Notes: a model not told the origin generated them from the sequence alone. A stretch of DNA of 64,000 nucleotides from Sthenelais limicola (GCA_942159475.1 OW804096.1:143115424-143179423); one strand, 5' to 3'; shown: positions 43,409 to 54,415, counted from the stretch's first letter. Program-made: numbers and translations.

Positions 43409-43721
43409 TCGTTAGCTAGACAGTGCCCTATGCTCACCGGTGCTATGCGTATGGTCCGGATTGTTTACATGGAGCTATAAATACTCCCGCGAGTGGGTCC
43501 GATTCTCTTATTGTCGCCCACAGTTCAGTAAAAGTCCAAATTATTCGTAAAAATCCGTATTAAAACATTTCTTTGGACACACAGTATATCACCTCCATAT
43601 TCCAGTTCATTTGTGAAAGTTTGTGAGTTTTCGGTATGGTAATTCCTGTGATTTAGGCGAGAAGATCAGCCTCTCATTCTGAAGTCGACTTGACCATTCA
43701 AAATTCGCGCCAAACAAAAAA
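43409..43721 (-). promoter_or_regulatory. LINE 5' UTR with E2F-type and TATA-like sites
   Basis: TTTGGCGC, a perfect E2F/DP consensus, lies at 43714-43707 within the first 15 bp of the element on the transcribed strand. A TATTTATA (43483-43476; TATAAATA on the other strand) sits about 70 bp before the ORF1 ATG. LINEs carry internal promoters, so sites at the tip are in the expected place. Function is inferred only. Confidence 0.4.
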
Positions 43722-44221
43722 AAAGTAAAGTTCAAAATAAAGTTCATCTTAACCAAACAGATTGCTAGAATCATTGCAATGCCAAATATACTCGAATTTA
43801 CCTAGCATTGGCCAAATTGCAGCCTAATTTAGCAAAATTTGCTAAATGTGTACAGCTGCCAATTGTACATTATCTGAAAATCTGACCCATGTACAACACT
43901 AGCAATCAATACAAGGCTTTTAAAGGGACTATGGATCGACTCCCTTTAACAGAGGGTGGATCCAAGAAGAGTCTGTATACGTCTGTATCAGTATCTCTTC
44001 TTGGAATTGCTTTAAAGAAAGTAATGTATCATTGTTTTATAAAATGAGCAATAAGATATATTTATTAGACATATTTATCATAGATCGGAGAAGGAAAAGG
44101 TGGATCTAAGCAGACTCTGTATGGGAGACTCTCTCAGAGCTTACCTGGAAGAGACTGCACTGGATTTGTTTCTCTGTGATGTGATCTTTTGCATTGTTTT
44201 CCATTATATTTATCACACAGC

Positions 44222-44407
44222 TTAAAGGGTGGTCTCCACTGGCTGCGGTTAGCTCTGCGCTCAGCCTTGCGATGGTTTGTGCTGGTTCTGTAGGTGGAGA
44301 GGAATGATGAGGTCCTGCCTACATGGCCAGTGAGCCACTTCTAACCATCACAGCACCAACGCAAGGCTTACCGCAGAGCTTACCGCAGCCAGTGGAGACC
44401 ACCCTTA
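44222..44407. mobile_element. MITE D, copy 1, TTAA-flanked
   Basis: CTTAAAGGGTGGTCTCCACT and its complement at the right end form arms of about 30 bp, with further pairing (CAAGGC, ACCATC) inward. TTAA on both sides hints at a piggyBac-like target, though the tip bases are not the classic CCC. Confidence 0.8.
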
Positions 44408-44567
44408 AGAAGCCCATATATCTGAGTGTAAGATTGTTCACAAAATGTATAAGTAACATCAAGTATGTCAAATGAAATTTCTTGTTTTTCAACTTAAGCT
44501 GAGAACAACATTGTTACAATGCAATGCTTCTGAAAAATCTAAATCAAGTACAGATTACAACAGTCCT

Positions 44568-44731
44568 TAAAGGGTGGTCTCCACTGGCTGCGGTAAGTTC
44601 TGCGGTAAGAATTGCTATGGTGCTGTGATAGTGAGAAGTGCAAACATGAAATGAACTGTTGTTAGCGGGCAACAAGACAATTTTTCGCCGCGGTTTTTCC
44701 TCTAGTGGAGTTCTGTTATTAAGCTGGAACT
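44568..44731. mobile_element. MITE D, copy 2
   Basis: Same left arm (TTAAAGGGTGGTCTCCACTG). The right arm is degraded to CTCTAGTGGAGTTCTGTTATTAAG. Confidence 0.65.
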
Positions 44732-44761
44732 TATATGCTAAGAAGAGAAGAGAGCACATTT

Positions 44762-45164
44762 GTGATCCGTTTTAGGGAAATGAGTCACCAAAATATGGAT
44801 TTTTAGATATCACCATATGTGAAAAGAGGAGATCAAGTTGATTCTAATGAATGTAAACATTAAGGACATCCAATAAGTACTTTTATCTTTTTAGTCAGAT
44901 ATTTTTATCTTTGAAAAAAAAAGTTTGCAGTATTTCTAGGTGGATAATTACCAGTAAAGTAGCTAAATATACTAAATAGGATGATCTAAGTAACGCACTG
45001 ATATAACTAATAAACAGTCTTGAATTTTGGTACATGTATCCATACAACCACAAGGACTATATACCCCAAAAAATAAAATATTCCAACAAAGAGATCTTGT
45101 AGGTAAAAGACTTTGAAAAACACCAATTTTACGAATTGTGACTCATTTTCCTGAAACATATCAC
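44762..45164 (-). mobile_element. MITE B with ATTT target duplication
   Basis: ATTT at 44758-44761 and 45165-45168. Left tip GTGATCCGTTTTAGG, right tip CCTGAAACATATCAC. Confidence 0.9.
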
Positions 45165-45228
45165 ATTTTGATCACAGGTGCACAGGAGAGGGTGTGTAGA
45201 TGGAGTAGGTGGGAGTACACAGCTATAT

Positions 45229-45461
45229 GCGTGTAATCTCCGGAAAATGTACAATTCACCTTCACCAATCCTCTCAAATAACCCAAATTTCAGACTTGAA
45301 TATAGTTCAAAATACAATTCAATATAACAGATTGTTAGGTTCAAGGCAATACAAGGCAATGTACTCAGATATACCTAGTGTTGACGATTTTTCAGTTTAA
45401 TTTAGCTGAATTTACTAAATGTGTTGATCTGCCAATTGTACATTTTCTGAAATTATGACTC
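45229..45461 (-). mobile_element. MITE A (A4)
   Basis: Degenerate left tip GCGTGTAATCTCCGG, right tip AATTATGACTC. The interior is close to the copy at 25984. Confidence 0.78.
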
Positions 45462-45664
45462 ACATCTCAAGCACGCTGTAGTAGAGGTGTGGCCTTCGCT
45501 GTACCGCCATGTGTTTTAAAGCCTTTTCAAGTCACACTTAAAATTCAACATCCGAGGGTTAGGTCACCTCAAGAGATGAAAGGCAATTTTCACTCCCTTT
45601 GAAATAACAAATTATTACTGGATATTGATCTATTTTATCTATTTGAACTGGATTTATGTCCCTG

Positions 45665-46048
45665 CTAAAGCCAGCGCTACACTAGCCACAATACGCCTTG
45701 CAATAGGCTTCGCAACAGGCTTTCCCGATAGGTTTTGCTATTGCTGAGGCTTGTCAGGAAGGCCTGTTTCAAACGTCGCCACACCTTTGCAACAGAGTTT
45801 TGCAATTAATCGTCTGCGGTGCAATGTTTATCACCAACAAATATTAAACATGTCTAATATTTCTGCGCTAGACGGCGACAAATTTCTTATTGTGAAACCT
45901 GTTGCAAAGGCTATTGCAGAGGCTGTCGCAAAGGGGCCCACACGTCTGCGATACAGTGCACTGCCAGATCGAATATTTTCATTTCTATTGCAGAGGCCTG
46001 TGGCAAAGCCTATTGCGAGGCTCATCGCGGCTAGTGTGCTCCCGCCTT
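45665..46048 (+). mobile_element. MITE E, copy 1
   Basis: The tips AGCCAGCGCTACACTAGCC and GGCTAGTGTGCTCCCGCCTT are inverted repeats, with TTAA at the right edge. Subterminal regions are packed with GCAATAGGC/GCAACAGGC/GCAAAGGC 9-mers in both orientations. The 99-codon frame across it is shared poorly with copy 2 and is not a gene. Confidence 0.75.
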
Positions 46049-46399
46049 AACTCTCATATATAAAGAAAATAAAAAATGTTTTAAAAACGTTTTGAAAATT
46101 AGCACAATTATGTAGGCCTATTGCTCTTTAACTTTCATATAATGAAATATAAATAAAAAGATGTTTTGTTGAAGAATTGAGACGTTTTGCAAACTTGCAA
46201 GATTATGTATGGATGACAAGTGACTTGCCACATAGGCATGGGTGGATTGACGTAATATACCATATGTTAAAGTGGCTGCCTCTGTCCATATGTAAGAGTC
46301 TACTTTGGACACTTATCCACGGGAATTGAAGCACACTGAAGGACCGACTTCTCATTCTGGAGCCTCTTCAATGTATTCCCCATTATTATTAACATATAT

Positions 46400-46540
46400 G
46401 GGTCAGATCTTCAGAAAACGTACAATTAGCCTTCACCAATTCACCAATCCTCTGAAATATTCATAATTTTTCAGCTTAATTTAGCCTAATTTTCTAAATG
46501 TGTAGAGCTGCCAATTGTACATTTTCTGAGAATCTGGCCC
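46400..46540 (-). mobile_element. MITE A, internally deleted
   Basis: 141 bp with both tips. TTCACCAAT is repeated in tandem at the deletion side. Confidence 0.8.
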
Positions 46541-46572
46541 TTATAGGTGTTTACCTTCTAGCCCAAGTAAAT

Positions 46573-46804
46573 GGGTCAGATTTTCAGAAAATGTACAATT
46601 AGCAGCTGTACACATTTAGTAAATTCTGCTAAATTTGGCTGCAATTTGGACAATACTAGGTAAATTTGATATTCGGCATTGCATTGATTCTAGCAATCTA
46701 TTTGGTTAGGTTGAACTGTATTTTGAACTTTATTTTCGTCTGAACTTTGGGTTATTTAAGAAGATTGGCGAAGTTGAATTGTACATTTTCCGAAAATCTG
46801 ACCT
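46573..46804 (+). mobile_element. MITE A with AAAT target duplication
   Basis: AAAT at 46569-46572 and 46805-46808. Right tip GACCT. Confidence 0.9.
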
Positions 46805-46913
46805 AAATGCGTCTAATATGATATCAACTGGCTTCATCCAAATACAGTTTGATCGTTTTGTTTTTTTCTTGTTGATTTTGTTTATCAACGACGCACCTCT
46901 TTTGGGCCTATAT

Positions 46914-47173
46914 GGGTATCATTTTCAGTCGCCTGAATATGTACAACTCTAATCCTCTCAAATAACCCAACAGATATTTTTAATCAACGCATACCATTTC
47001 CAGCCTACCTTTGCAGCCCCATGAGCTTTAAAATACTGTTCCATATAACCAGATTTATTGAATGAATACAATACAGAATATACTCAGATATACCTAGTGT
47101 TTTTCACTCTAATTTAGCAGAAGTTGAGAGATGTGTAGAACTGTAGATTGTGCATTTTCTGAAAATCTGCCCC
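46914..47173 (-). mobile_element. MITE A (A2), rearranged
   Basis: Left tip broken (GTATCATTTTCAGTCGCCTG). A short foreign piece lies near 46985-47025. The right half is intact to AAAATCTGCCCC. Confidence 0.6.
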
Positions 47174-47419
47174 CATATGCTCTTAATGCCTTTCATAATG
47201 TGATGTCCTCTTCTCCTCGGGCCTGTTGCGTAAGAAATCCTTAATTAAAATGAGTAAGTTAAGTAGAGAAATATCACTAACACTCCACGAAAGTCTGAGT
47301 GGCACAGTGAATATTGAAATATTGTAATACAAAATTACCAATGTCTAATCCTAATTATTTATCAATGTATGTTCTTCCATATTTTCTTGATACAAACCCT
47401 TCTGTACATATATATATAT

Positions 47420-47654
47420 GGGTCAGATTTTCAGAAAATGTACAATTGGCAGCTTTACACATTTAGAAAATTCTTCTAAATTAGGCTGAAAAATGAAGAA
47501 TACCGGGTATATCTGAGTATATTTGGTATCGCATTGATTTAAAGTATCAGTTCTCTTATGTTAAACTGCATTTTGAAGCTGATTTTTGTCTTAAATGTGG
47601 GTTATTTGAGAGGATTGGTGAAGGCGAATTGTACATTTTCTGAAAATATGACTC
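47420..47654 (+). mobile_element. MITE A (A3)
   Basis: ATAT on both sides. Right tip GAAAATATGACTC. Confidence 0.88.
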
Positions 47655-48254
47655 ATATGTATATAGGAAGAAGCACAGCAAATTATTGTATCATACCTGC
47701 ACAGTATCTTGGCCCGACAGAACTAACCCTGAAAAGGGGAGTCGGTTTACCAAGTATAAATAAAATCTTAAATAAAAATAAATGTGGGAATACAAAAGCA
47801 TAGCATTGTGTCCATAGAAAATTCCGTTCCTAAAAGTTCCTTACCAACAACTTAGCAAGGAAAAGTAGCTAAGGAAGGAACATTTTAACTAAGGATTTGT
47901 TATGAAACAGGCCCCAGATGGACTCTCAGGTTGCTCGTAATTTAAAAGCTTTGACGGTTGACAATTGGCCTAGTTACAACACGGCTTCTTATTCTTTGAC
48001 CTTTGTTTTAAAAAGTCAAAGAGGAGATGGATCGAAGTGTACGGTCCCCTTTCTTCCCTTTCCCATTTGTCAAGCTTGTGGCCATCGTTTATCAAAGAGT
48101 GAAAGAAGGCTATGTTTTAAGCATCCTTTGGTCTATTAAGAGCCTTATACAACAGGGAGGGAGGGGGCAGGTTCATGAAAACAAGAGGCAAATGTATGAT
48201 ATAATATTCATCGCATGATATCAGATGTGTTGTACGGTTCATTTTAGAATATAT
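47655..48254. other. No gene seen
   Basis: Unassigned. Frames of 62-73 codons at 47918-48305 overlap on both strands and show no family signal. Confidence 0.5.
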
Positions 48255-48667
48255 GTGATGTGTTTGAGGAAATGAGTCACAAGTCGCAAAATTGATGTTT
48301 TTCAAAGGGGTTTATTCAAAAGATCTCTTTGCACGAATTTTCCCATTTTTGGATTAACTAATCTAATGCTCCAAGCCATATGGATATGTGTACCAGATTT
48401 CAAAAGCGTGTATTAAATATATTCATACATTTCTAAACTCATCCTATAGAGTATATATTCCGCTACTTTACTATAAATTGTCCACCCAGAAATATTCTAA
48501 ACCTTTTATTCAAAAATGAAAATATCAAACTTAAAATATAGAAACACTTATAAGATGTTCCAGTGTTATCCATCATTAGAATCGGCTTGATCTCATCTTC
48601 TCAAATACGATGATATATCAAAATCCATTTTTTGCGACTTGTGACTCAATTTCCTAAAACACATCAC
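48255..48667 (+). mobile_element. MITE B, full length
   Basis: 413 bp, ATAT at 48251-48254 and 48668-48671. Confidence 0.88.
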
Positions 48668-48880
48668 ATATGATTGAATAAGGTCTTTTATTATACACGC
48701 ATTGCTCTGAAAACAACGTATCTAGAGTGGTTTACGCATAGTGCGTATTTCACTAGTGATTTACGTGGGGTTGTCATGGCAACCAATCTGTTTTCTTTAC
48801 AAAGATTGCCGGTAAAATTCAAATTTTTTACTCTTTTTTTTTATTTTTAAGATTGAAAGCATGTATAATAAATCTGTTAA

Positions 48881-49090
48881 CTAACGCGTTGGTTTCAGTT
48901 GCTTAGAATATTGCACTCGTTGCTACGCAACTCGTGCAATATTCACGCTCCTTCAACCAACGCGTTAGTCAACCTGTATGAATGTTGGGCTTGTTCAATG
49001 AATTGTTGGGCTGGTTTCAGTTGCTTAGAATATTGCACTCGTTGCTACGCAACTCGTGCAATATCCACGCTCCTTCAACCAACGCGTTAG
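48881..49090. repeat. Tandem pair of small fold-back elements
   Basis: The unit 48881-48968 has outer arms CTAACGCGTTGG/CCAACGCGTTAG and an inner hairpin (ATATTGCAC..GTTGC-TAC-GCAAC..GTGCAATAT). It recurs at about 49010-49090, followed each time by TAACCTGTATGAATGTTGGG. The copies differ at only a few positions, so the duplication is recent. Confidence 0.8.
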
Positions 49091-49274
49091 TTAACCTGTA
49101 TGAATGTTGGGCTTGTTCTTTTTTAATGTTTTCATTGCCATCATTTAAGTTGGATAACAACCAATTTTATCTTTTGCTAAACATCTCCGGGGGAATCTAT
49201 ATCTATGTTACTTTATTAATTCAATAAGCTATTCTATCTGTAAATAAAAAGAACTTTATTTTCAGACTGCTTTT

Positions 49275-49732
49275 AAGGTACGATTCCACTGGCTCGCTTG
49301 TATATGTGCTCATGGCTCGCTCTTGCTGCGCTTGTTTATGGGGTGCTTGTCAGTCGCTCTTCATCCGCTAATATTTTTAGCGCAATACAAGTGCAGAGCG
49401 ATTCTACTGAGATTCTACTGCTGCACTTGTTTCCTATATGAAATCAATGGTAAATGCGTTTGTGCGCTCTTACTGCGCTCTTGGTCTGCTAGTTTAACAG
49501 GTAGAAAGAGCGCTGTGTAGTTGCGCTCAAATCAAACACGTCAGATATTAGCGCAACATCCTGCGCTCTTCTAAAGAAGCGCACATAGCATTTTTTAAGA
49601 GCGTATAGAAAGCGCAGTTACCGATTCTATTAGACCGCTCTATCTTTGCTTGTTATGCGCTCAAGACAATAAAAAAGAGCGGTCCATGAGCGGGCCAAAA
49701 GAGCGAGCCAATGGAAACGCAGACTTAGGATC
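49275..49732. mobile_element. Putative MITE with GCGCTC-type subterminal motifs
   Basis: AAGGTACGATTCCACTGGCTC on the left and GAGCCAATGGAAACGCAGACTT on the right form imperfect inverted repeats. Inside, GCGCTC or GAGCGC and close variants occur more than a dozen times on both strands, like the clustered transposase-binding motifs of some DNA transposons. Confidence 0.5.
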
Positions 49733-50049
49733 CTATATAAAGTTATTCAATATGGTTAAAACCATACTATATGATACAAGTTACAGGTTATGTTTGAACT
49801 GAGAGCGGTCATCCAATATGGGAACCCTTTTATTCAAGAGCCAAATTGAGTCTCAAATTCAAATTCAATTTCAACATTAATGCAGCTCCTTGTATTTATC
49901 TCATTTCAACAAAAGCTTGAAATATAAAAGAGCTAAGGTGAAATTTCATTTCCCAACAGGATGTGTTCTGAATATGACAATACAGTACTGATATAATTTC
50001 AGATATTTATTTCTTACAACATGTAATTATATTTGTACGAACATCTTAT

Positions 50050-50284
50050 AGGTCAAGTTGCTAGAAAACGTACAATTGGCCTTCACCAATCGTCTCAAAT
50101 AACCCAAATCTAAAAGGAAAATCAGGTTGAAAATACAGTTCAACATAACCAGACAGATTTATTGAATGAATACAATACAGTATACACTCAGATATACCTA
50201 GTATTTATCAATTTTCCCTCTAATTTAGCAGAATTTGATAGATGTGTAGAGCTGTAGATTGTGCATTTTCTGAAAACCTGAGCC
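50050..50284 (-). mobile_element. MITE A (A2)
   Basis: Left tip AGGTCAAGTTGCTAG, right tip GAAAACCTGAGCC. Confidence 0.8.
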
Positions 50285-50386
50285 TATTTAATAAATAGTA
50301 CATCAGACAGTAAGCTTGTGTCAATAGGGGACTTGCATTTGTCCCTGCACATGACTGTTGCAGTGCATGCTGGGATAGATTCAGTT

Positions 50387-50680
50387 TTTTTTAAAAAGAA
50401 ATTTTATTGAGCTGGTTTCAATGCAGATACAAAGATAATCTCACAGTCTCAAGGGAAAACATTTTACACAATCATAGAAATGTTTCTCAGGTCTTTCCTG
50501 TTTCATACCTTAATTGTAGTTTTAAACATTTAATAATTAATATATTGTCGACAAGAATCAAGTGATATTTCCGGCCTCAGTAACACGACCGGCTCAATAT
50601 ATGTAGAGGGTTTACATTTTTTCGAATTTTCATTATAGGCAACCTCTCATCTGTGCAAGATATGACTTGTTATAGTTATA
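50387..50680 (-). mobile_element. Retrotransposon 3' end in MITE C
   Basis: CAGTT at 50382-50386 and 50681-50685 is the target duplication. The minus strand ends CTCAATAAAATTTC and an A-rich tail, as at about 4425. Confidence 0.65.
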
Positions 50681-50837
50681 CAGTTCACATCCGACATACA
50701 AATATCTAGCAACACTTTTCGTCAAAATGGCAAGAATGTTTTCATTAATTTCATAGCTTGTAGAAATGATCTATAAAATGATCTACCAAGTGCATGATGG
50801 GAAATATGGGTGTCTATGTTATGTAAACATGTATTAC

Positions 50838-51261
50838 CTTTGATTCAAAATGACAGCCTCAGGAGACGTATTTTTCTGTATTTTGTTTTCTGTTTTTTTC
50901 TGTATTTTCCTCAAGTTTTTCTCTGTTTACACCGATGTCCAGTAATTATGGATGTCCCATGATTATGCCACTTATTACTAGCACTAGTACATGCAACATT
51001 TGTAATTATACTTCTTTGTGAGATGTACACATTGAAATTGAATGATTGATTGATTCTTGATTGAGTAATTAATCAGTTGCTTGTTTTCGGATCACCGTTT
51101 TTAATACTCATAGTGCATAATATAAACGTAGCTTAGTCAAATGTAACCAAGAAAAAAGGTAATCAAGAAAGGCATGTTCGGGAAGACCTCCTCTTGAGAA
51201 GAACGTAACCTCTTTGTCAAACATCTTATGGCAAATAAAGAATTATCTTATCTTATCTTAA
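50838..51261 (+). mobile_element. Retrotransposon 3' end with (TATCT)n tail in MITE C
   Basis: GGCAAATAAAGAATTATCTT followed by two more ATCTT units ends at about 51260. Same tail type as 11013, opposite strand. No coding remnant. Confidence 0.5.
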
Positions 51262-51698
51262 CATATGGATATTTACATGAGATCATTGTTAAACTTCCCA
51301 TGCTGAACATGGCATGTTTTCTGTAGATCGTATACTGACTTACAGGTCCCATAATCCCATGCGAATCACGATTCAAGATGGCGGACATGCAAGTCCCCTA
51401 ACGGAGAATTGAGACGACAAATTAAAACAACTACAACGCCAAGAAACTCGATTATTCACGAGTAAAACCATCTAGCCAGGATATGGCTGTCATTTATGCT
51501 GGAAATTAATTAAGTCGACCTTGGATATTTCTGTAAATTGAGCGGAACTCAGTCAGACTCCAGTTCCGATGGACTGCATTCAACGGTGGCAGAAACCTTT
51601 ACCACTATCAAGGCCAACTTTTCTTTTAAAACTTTTAATCTTTACTCCGAAACTGCATTACAATAAGACATTGTTATTCTCAATGACACCTTACATAT

Positions 51699-51922
51699 GG
51701 GTCAGATTTTCGGAAAATGTACAATTCAACTCCCCCAATCTTCTCAAATAACCCAAATGACAGAAAAAAATAAAGTTCTACAGTTCCACCTAACCAAACA
51801 GATTGCTAGAATCAATGCAATGCCAAATATACTCGAGTTTACTATAATAATTGCAGCCTAATTTAGCAGAATTTACTAAATGTGTACAGCTGCCAATTGT
51901 ACATTATCTGACAATCTGACCC
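51699..51922 (-). mobile_element. MITE A
   Basis: ATAT on both sides. Right tip GACAATCTGACCC. Small internal deletion. Confidence 0.87.
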
Positions 51923-51982
51923 ATATAACATATATCTTTATGTGTGTAGAAGGTCATCAGAAATTTAGCCATTTATCTGCTT

Positions 51983-52174
51983 TAAGCCGTTGACACACCC
52001 AGCCGATTTGGCCCCCGATTTCCTCCCGATTTTGGTCTCTCAATAAATTCTATGATTTCATTTCAAATCCTGGTTTATGTTTTTGAAATAACATTGGAAT
52101 TGGAATTGGAATTGGAAGACGAAAATCGGGGGACAATCGGGAACCAAATCGGCTGTGTGTGTCCACGGGTTTAG
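51983..52174. mobile_element. Fold-back element with CCGATTT-type arms
   Basis: TTAAGCCGTTGACACACCCA...AGCCGATTTGG on the left pairs with CCAAATCGGCTGTGTGTGTC...GGGTTTAG on the right. A second inner pair is CCCCCGATTT/AAATCGGGGG. A GGAATT tandem lies in the loop. Confidence 0.7.
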
Positions 52175-52270
52175 AACTTTTTGCAAATATAAAAATCGAC
52201 AGAAGTCCATTTATCAGATTTACCTGAATCGTCTGTCTAGACATCCATTTTTTTATATATATTTTTTTTT

Positions 52271-52301
52271 GGGGGGGGGGGGGGGGAGGGGGGGGAGGGG
52301 G
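52271..52301 (+). repeat. Poly-G tract, likely G-quadruplex former
   Basis: 31 bases with 29 G (G16-A-G8-A-G5), directly preceded by T10. Confidence 0.9.
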
Positions 52302-52518
52302 ACTATAATAAACACATTTTTCTGTAACATATCAGATTTACCATTTCTTTCCTTTACACCAAATACATGGCGTCATCAATACCTGCTTTTCTGTTTGTGA
52401 ATGATAAATCAATAGATGAATAAATAAGGAACAAAAAGACCCAATCACATAAATACATGACATGCAGGTACACAGTTATTTTAATACAATACTAGTCGTT
52501 AAACCAATATCGTCATGT

Positions 52519-52753
52519 GGGTCAAGTCGCCAGAAAATTTAGAATTGGCCTTCACCAATCCTCTCAAACAACCCAAATTTAAGTAGAAATTAAAATTCAA
52601 AATACAGTTAAACCTAACCAGACCGATTTATTAAATGAATACAATACAGAATATACTCAGATATACCTAGTATTTATCGATTTTCACTCTAATTTAGCAG
52701 AATTTGATAGATGTGTAGAACTGTAAATTGTGCATTTTCTGAAAATCTGACCC
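52519..52753 (-). mobile_element. MITE A (A2) with ATGT target duplication
   Basis: ATGT at 52515-52518 and 52754-52757. The left tip is GGGTCAAGTCGCCAG and the right tip standard, so this non-matching tip pair still transposed. Confidence 0.9.
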
Positions 52754-52935
52754 ATGTATGTTATTGTACAATGAGGATGCATTCTGCCCACACATTTATA
52801 AATAGAAATCCAGGGTCCCAATAAAGCATTGCAATCCCAGGGATATCTTGCTTTATTCCATGACTTGTCATGATTGCATCAATTTCGCAAGTGCTTGAGC
52901 TACTTTAGATGATATGGCAACAGAGAGTCGATCAT

Positions 52936-54045
52936 ACTGGAGCCTGTTGTATAAGCTAGGGAAAGGAAACTTGTGTGAGAGCCTGTTGTATGAGCTAAGG
53001 AAAGGGAACTTGTGTTGGGGCCTGTTGTATAAGCTAAGGAAAGGAAACTTGTGTGGGGGCCTGTTGTATAAGTTAAGGAAAGGGATCTTGTGTGGGGCCT
53101 GTTGTATAAGCTAAGGAAAGGGAACTTGTGTGGGGGCCTGTTGTATAAGTTAAGGAAAGGAAACTTGTGTGGGGGCCTGTTGTATAAGCTAAGGGAAGGA
53201 AACTTGTGTGGGAGCCTGTTGTATAAGCTAGGGAAAGGGATCTTGTGCAGAGCCTGTTGTATAAGTTAAGGAAAGGAAACTTGTGTGGGGGCCTGTTGTA
53301 TAAGCTAAGGAAAGGAAACTTGTGTGGGGCCTGTTGTATAAGTTAAGGAAAGGAAACTTGTGTGGGGGCCTGTTGTATAAGCTAAGGAAAGGAAACTTGT
53401 GTGGGGCCTGTTGTATAAGCTAAGGAAAGGAAACTTGTGTAGGGGCCTGTTGTATAAGCTAAGGAAAGGGAACTTGTGCAGGACCTGTTGTATAAGCTAA
53501 GGAAAGGGAACTTGTGTGGGGGCCTGTTGTATAAGCTAAGGAAAGAGAACTGGTTTTGGGCCTGTTGTATAAGCTAAGGAAAGGGAACTTGTGTGGGGGC
53601 CTGTTGTATAAGCTAAGGAAAGGGAACTTGTGTGGGGGCCTGTTGTATAAGCTAAGGAAAGGAAACTTGTGCAGGGCCTGTTGTGTAAGCTAAGGAAAGG
53701 AAACTTGTGCAGGGCCTGTTGTATAAGCTAAGGAAAGGAAACTTGTGCAGGGCCTGTTGTATAAGCTAAGGAAAGGAAACTTTTGCAGGGCCTGTTGTAT
53801 AAGCTAAGGAAAGGAAACTTGTATGTGGGGGCCTGTTGTATAAGCTAAGGAAAGGGAACTTGTATGGGGGCCTGTTGTATAAGCTAAGGAAAGGAAACTT
53901 GTATGTGGGGGCCTGTTGTATAAGCTAAGGAAAGGGAACTTGTGTGGGGGCCTGTTGTATAAGCTAAGGAAAGGGAACTTGTGTGGGAGCCTGTTGTATA
54001 CGCAAAGGAAAGGAAACTTGTGTGGGAGCCTGTTGTATAAGCTAT
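52936..54045. repeat. 38-39-bp minisatellite, about 29 units
   Basis: The unit CCTGTTGTATAAGCTAAGGA-AAGGAAACTTGTGTGGGGG varies mostly in the final G-run and in GGGAAC/GGAAAC. Unit length changes with the number of G, so no frame persists. A 66-codon frame at its start is a by-product. The array ends inside a partial MITE A. Confidence 0.93.
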
Positions 54046-54177
54046 GAATACAATAATTTAATCAATACAATACCAAATGTACCCATATATTCCTGATATT
54101 GATCATATTCAGCCTTATTCAGCGAAATTACTAAAGGTGTAGAGCTGCTGATTGTACGTTTTCTGTGGATGTGACCC
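54046..54177 (-). mobile_element. MITE A (A3), right half
   Basis: Starts at the minisatellite edge. Right tip GTGGATGTGACCC. ATAT at 54178-54181 is shared with the next A. Confidence 0.78.
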
Positions 54178-54181
54178 ATAT

Positions 54182-54415
54182 GGGTCAGATTTTCAGAAAA
54201 TGTACAATTCGCCTTCACCAATCCTCTCAAATAACCCACATTAAAACAGAAATGAGCTTCAAAATGCAGTTTAACATAACAGAACTGATACTTTAAATCA
54301 ATGTGATACCAAATATACTCATATATACCTGGTATTCATCATTTTTCAGCCGAATCTAGGAGAATTTCCTAAATGTGTAGAGCTGCTGATTGTACATTTT
54401 CTGAGGATGTGCCCC
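54182..54415 (-). mobile_element. MITE A (A3) abutting another A
   Basis: ATAT on both sides. Right tip GAGGATGTGCCCC, close to its neighbour's tip. Confidence 0.88.

Larger units (their letters stand above)
37410..43721 (-). mobile_element. Full-length LINE (non-LTR retrotransposon), two intact ORFs, NADAR-bearing ORF1
   Basis: 6312 bp, transcribed leftward: 5' UTR of about 313 bp, ORF1, a 711-bp spacer, ORF2, and a 3' UTR of about 485 bp ending with AATAAA and a short A-rich end. The target duplication AAAGTA lies at 37404-37409 and 43722-43727. Both frames are free of stops and the endonuclease and reverse-transcriptase catalytic residues are present, so it may be or recently have been active. 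ORF2 resembles the CR1/L2/Rex-Jockey side of LINEs by its apurinic endonuclease, YADD box and WNDMP-type C-terminus, with no RNase H seen. Exact clade needs a tree. Confidence 0.93.
37369..43888 (-). mobile_element. MITE A copy split by the LINE
   Basis: Left piece 37369-37409 (TTCACCAATTCTCTGTAATAATC...) and right piece 43722-43888 (AAGTTCAAAATAAAGTTCAT... to AATCTGACCC) are adjacent parts of one minus-oriented A. Removing 37410-43721 and one AAAGTA gives the family order without gap or overlap. Confidence 0.85.
50318..51405 (-). mobile_element. MITE C with two nested retrotransposon insertions
   Basis: C in minus orientation (AATAGGGGACTTGCAT... to ...TCAAGATGGCGGACATGCAAG) is interrupted at 50387-50680 and about 50838-51260. 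Removing both restores the C order seen at 55057-55404. Confidence 0.75.

Noticed and set aside
45751..46050. 99-codon frame, and 118-codon frame at 57322-57678, as a conserved protein
   Set aside because: Both lie in MITE E copies. The similarity follows the DNA repeat and not a shared reading frame with protein-like conservation.
52914..53114. Repeat protein of about 13-residue units
   Set aside because: Only the first few minisatellite units are 39 bp. Later 38-bp units break the frame.
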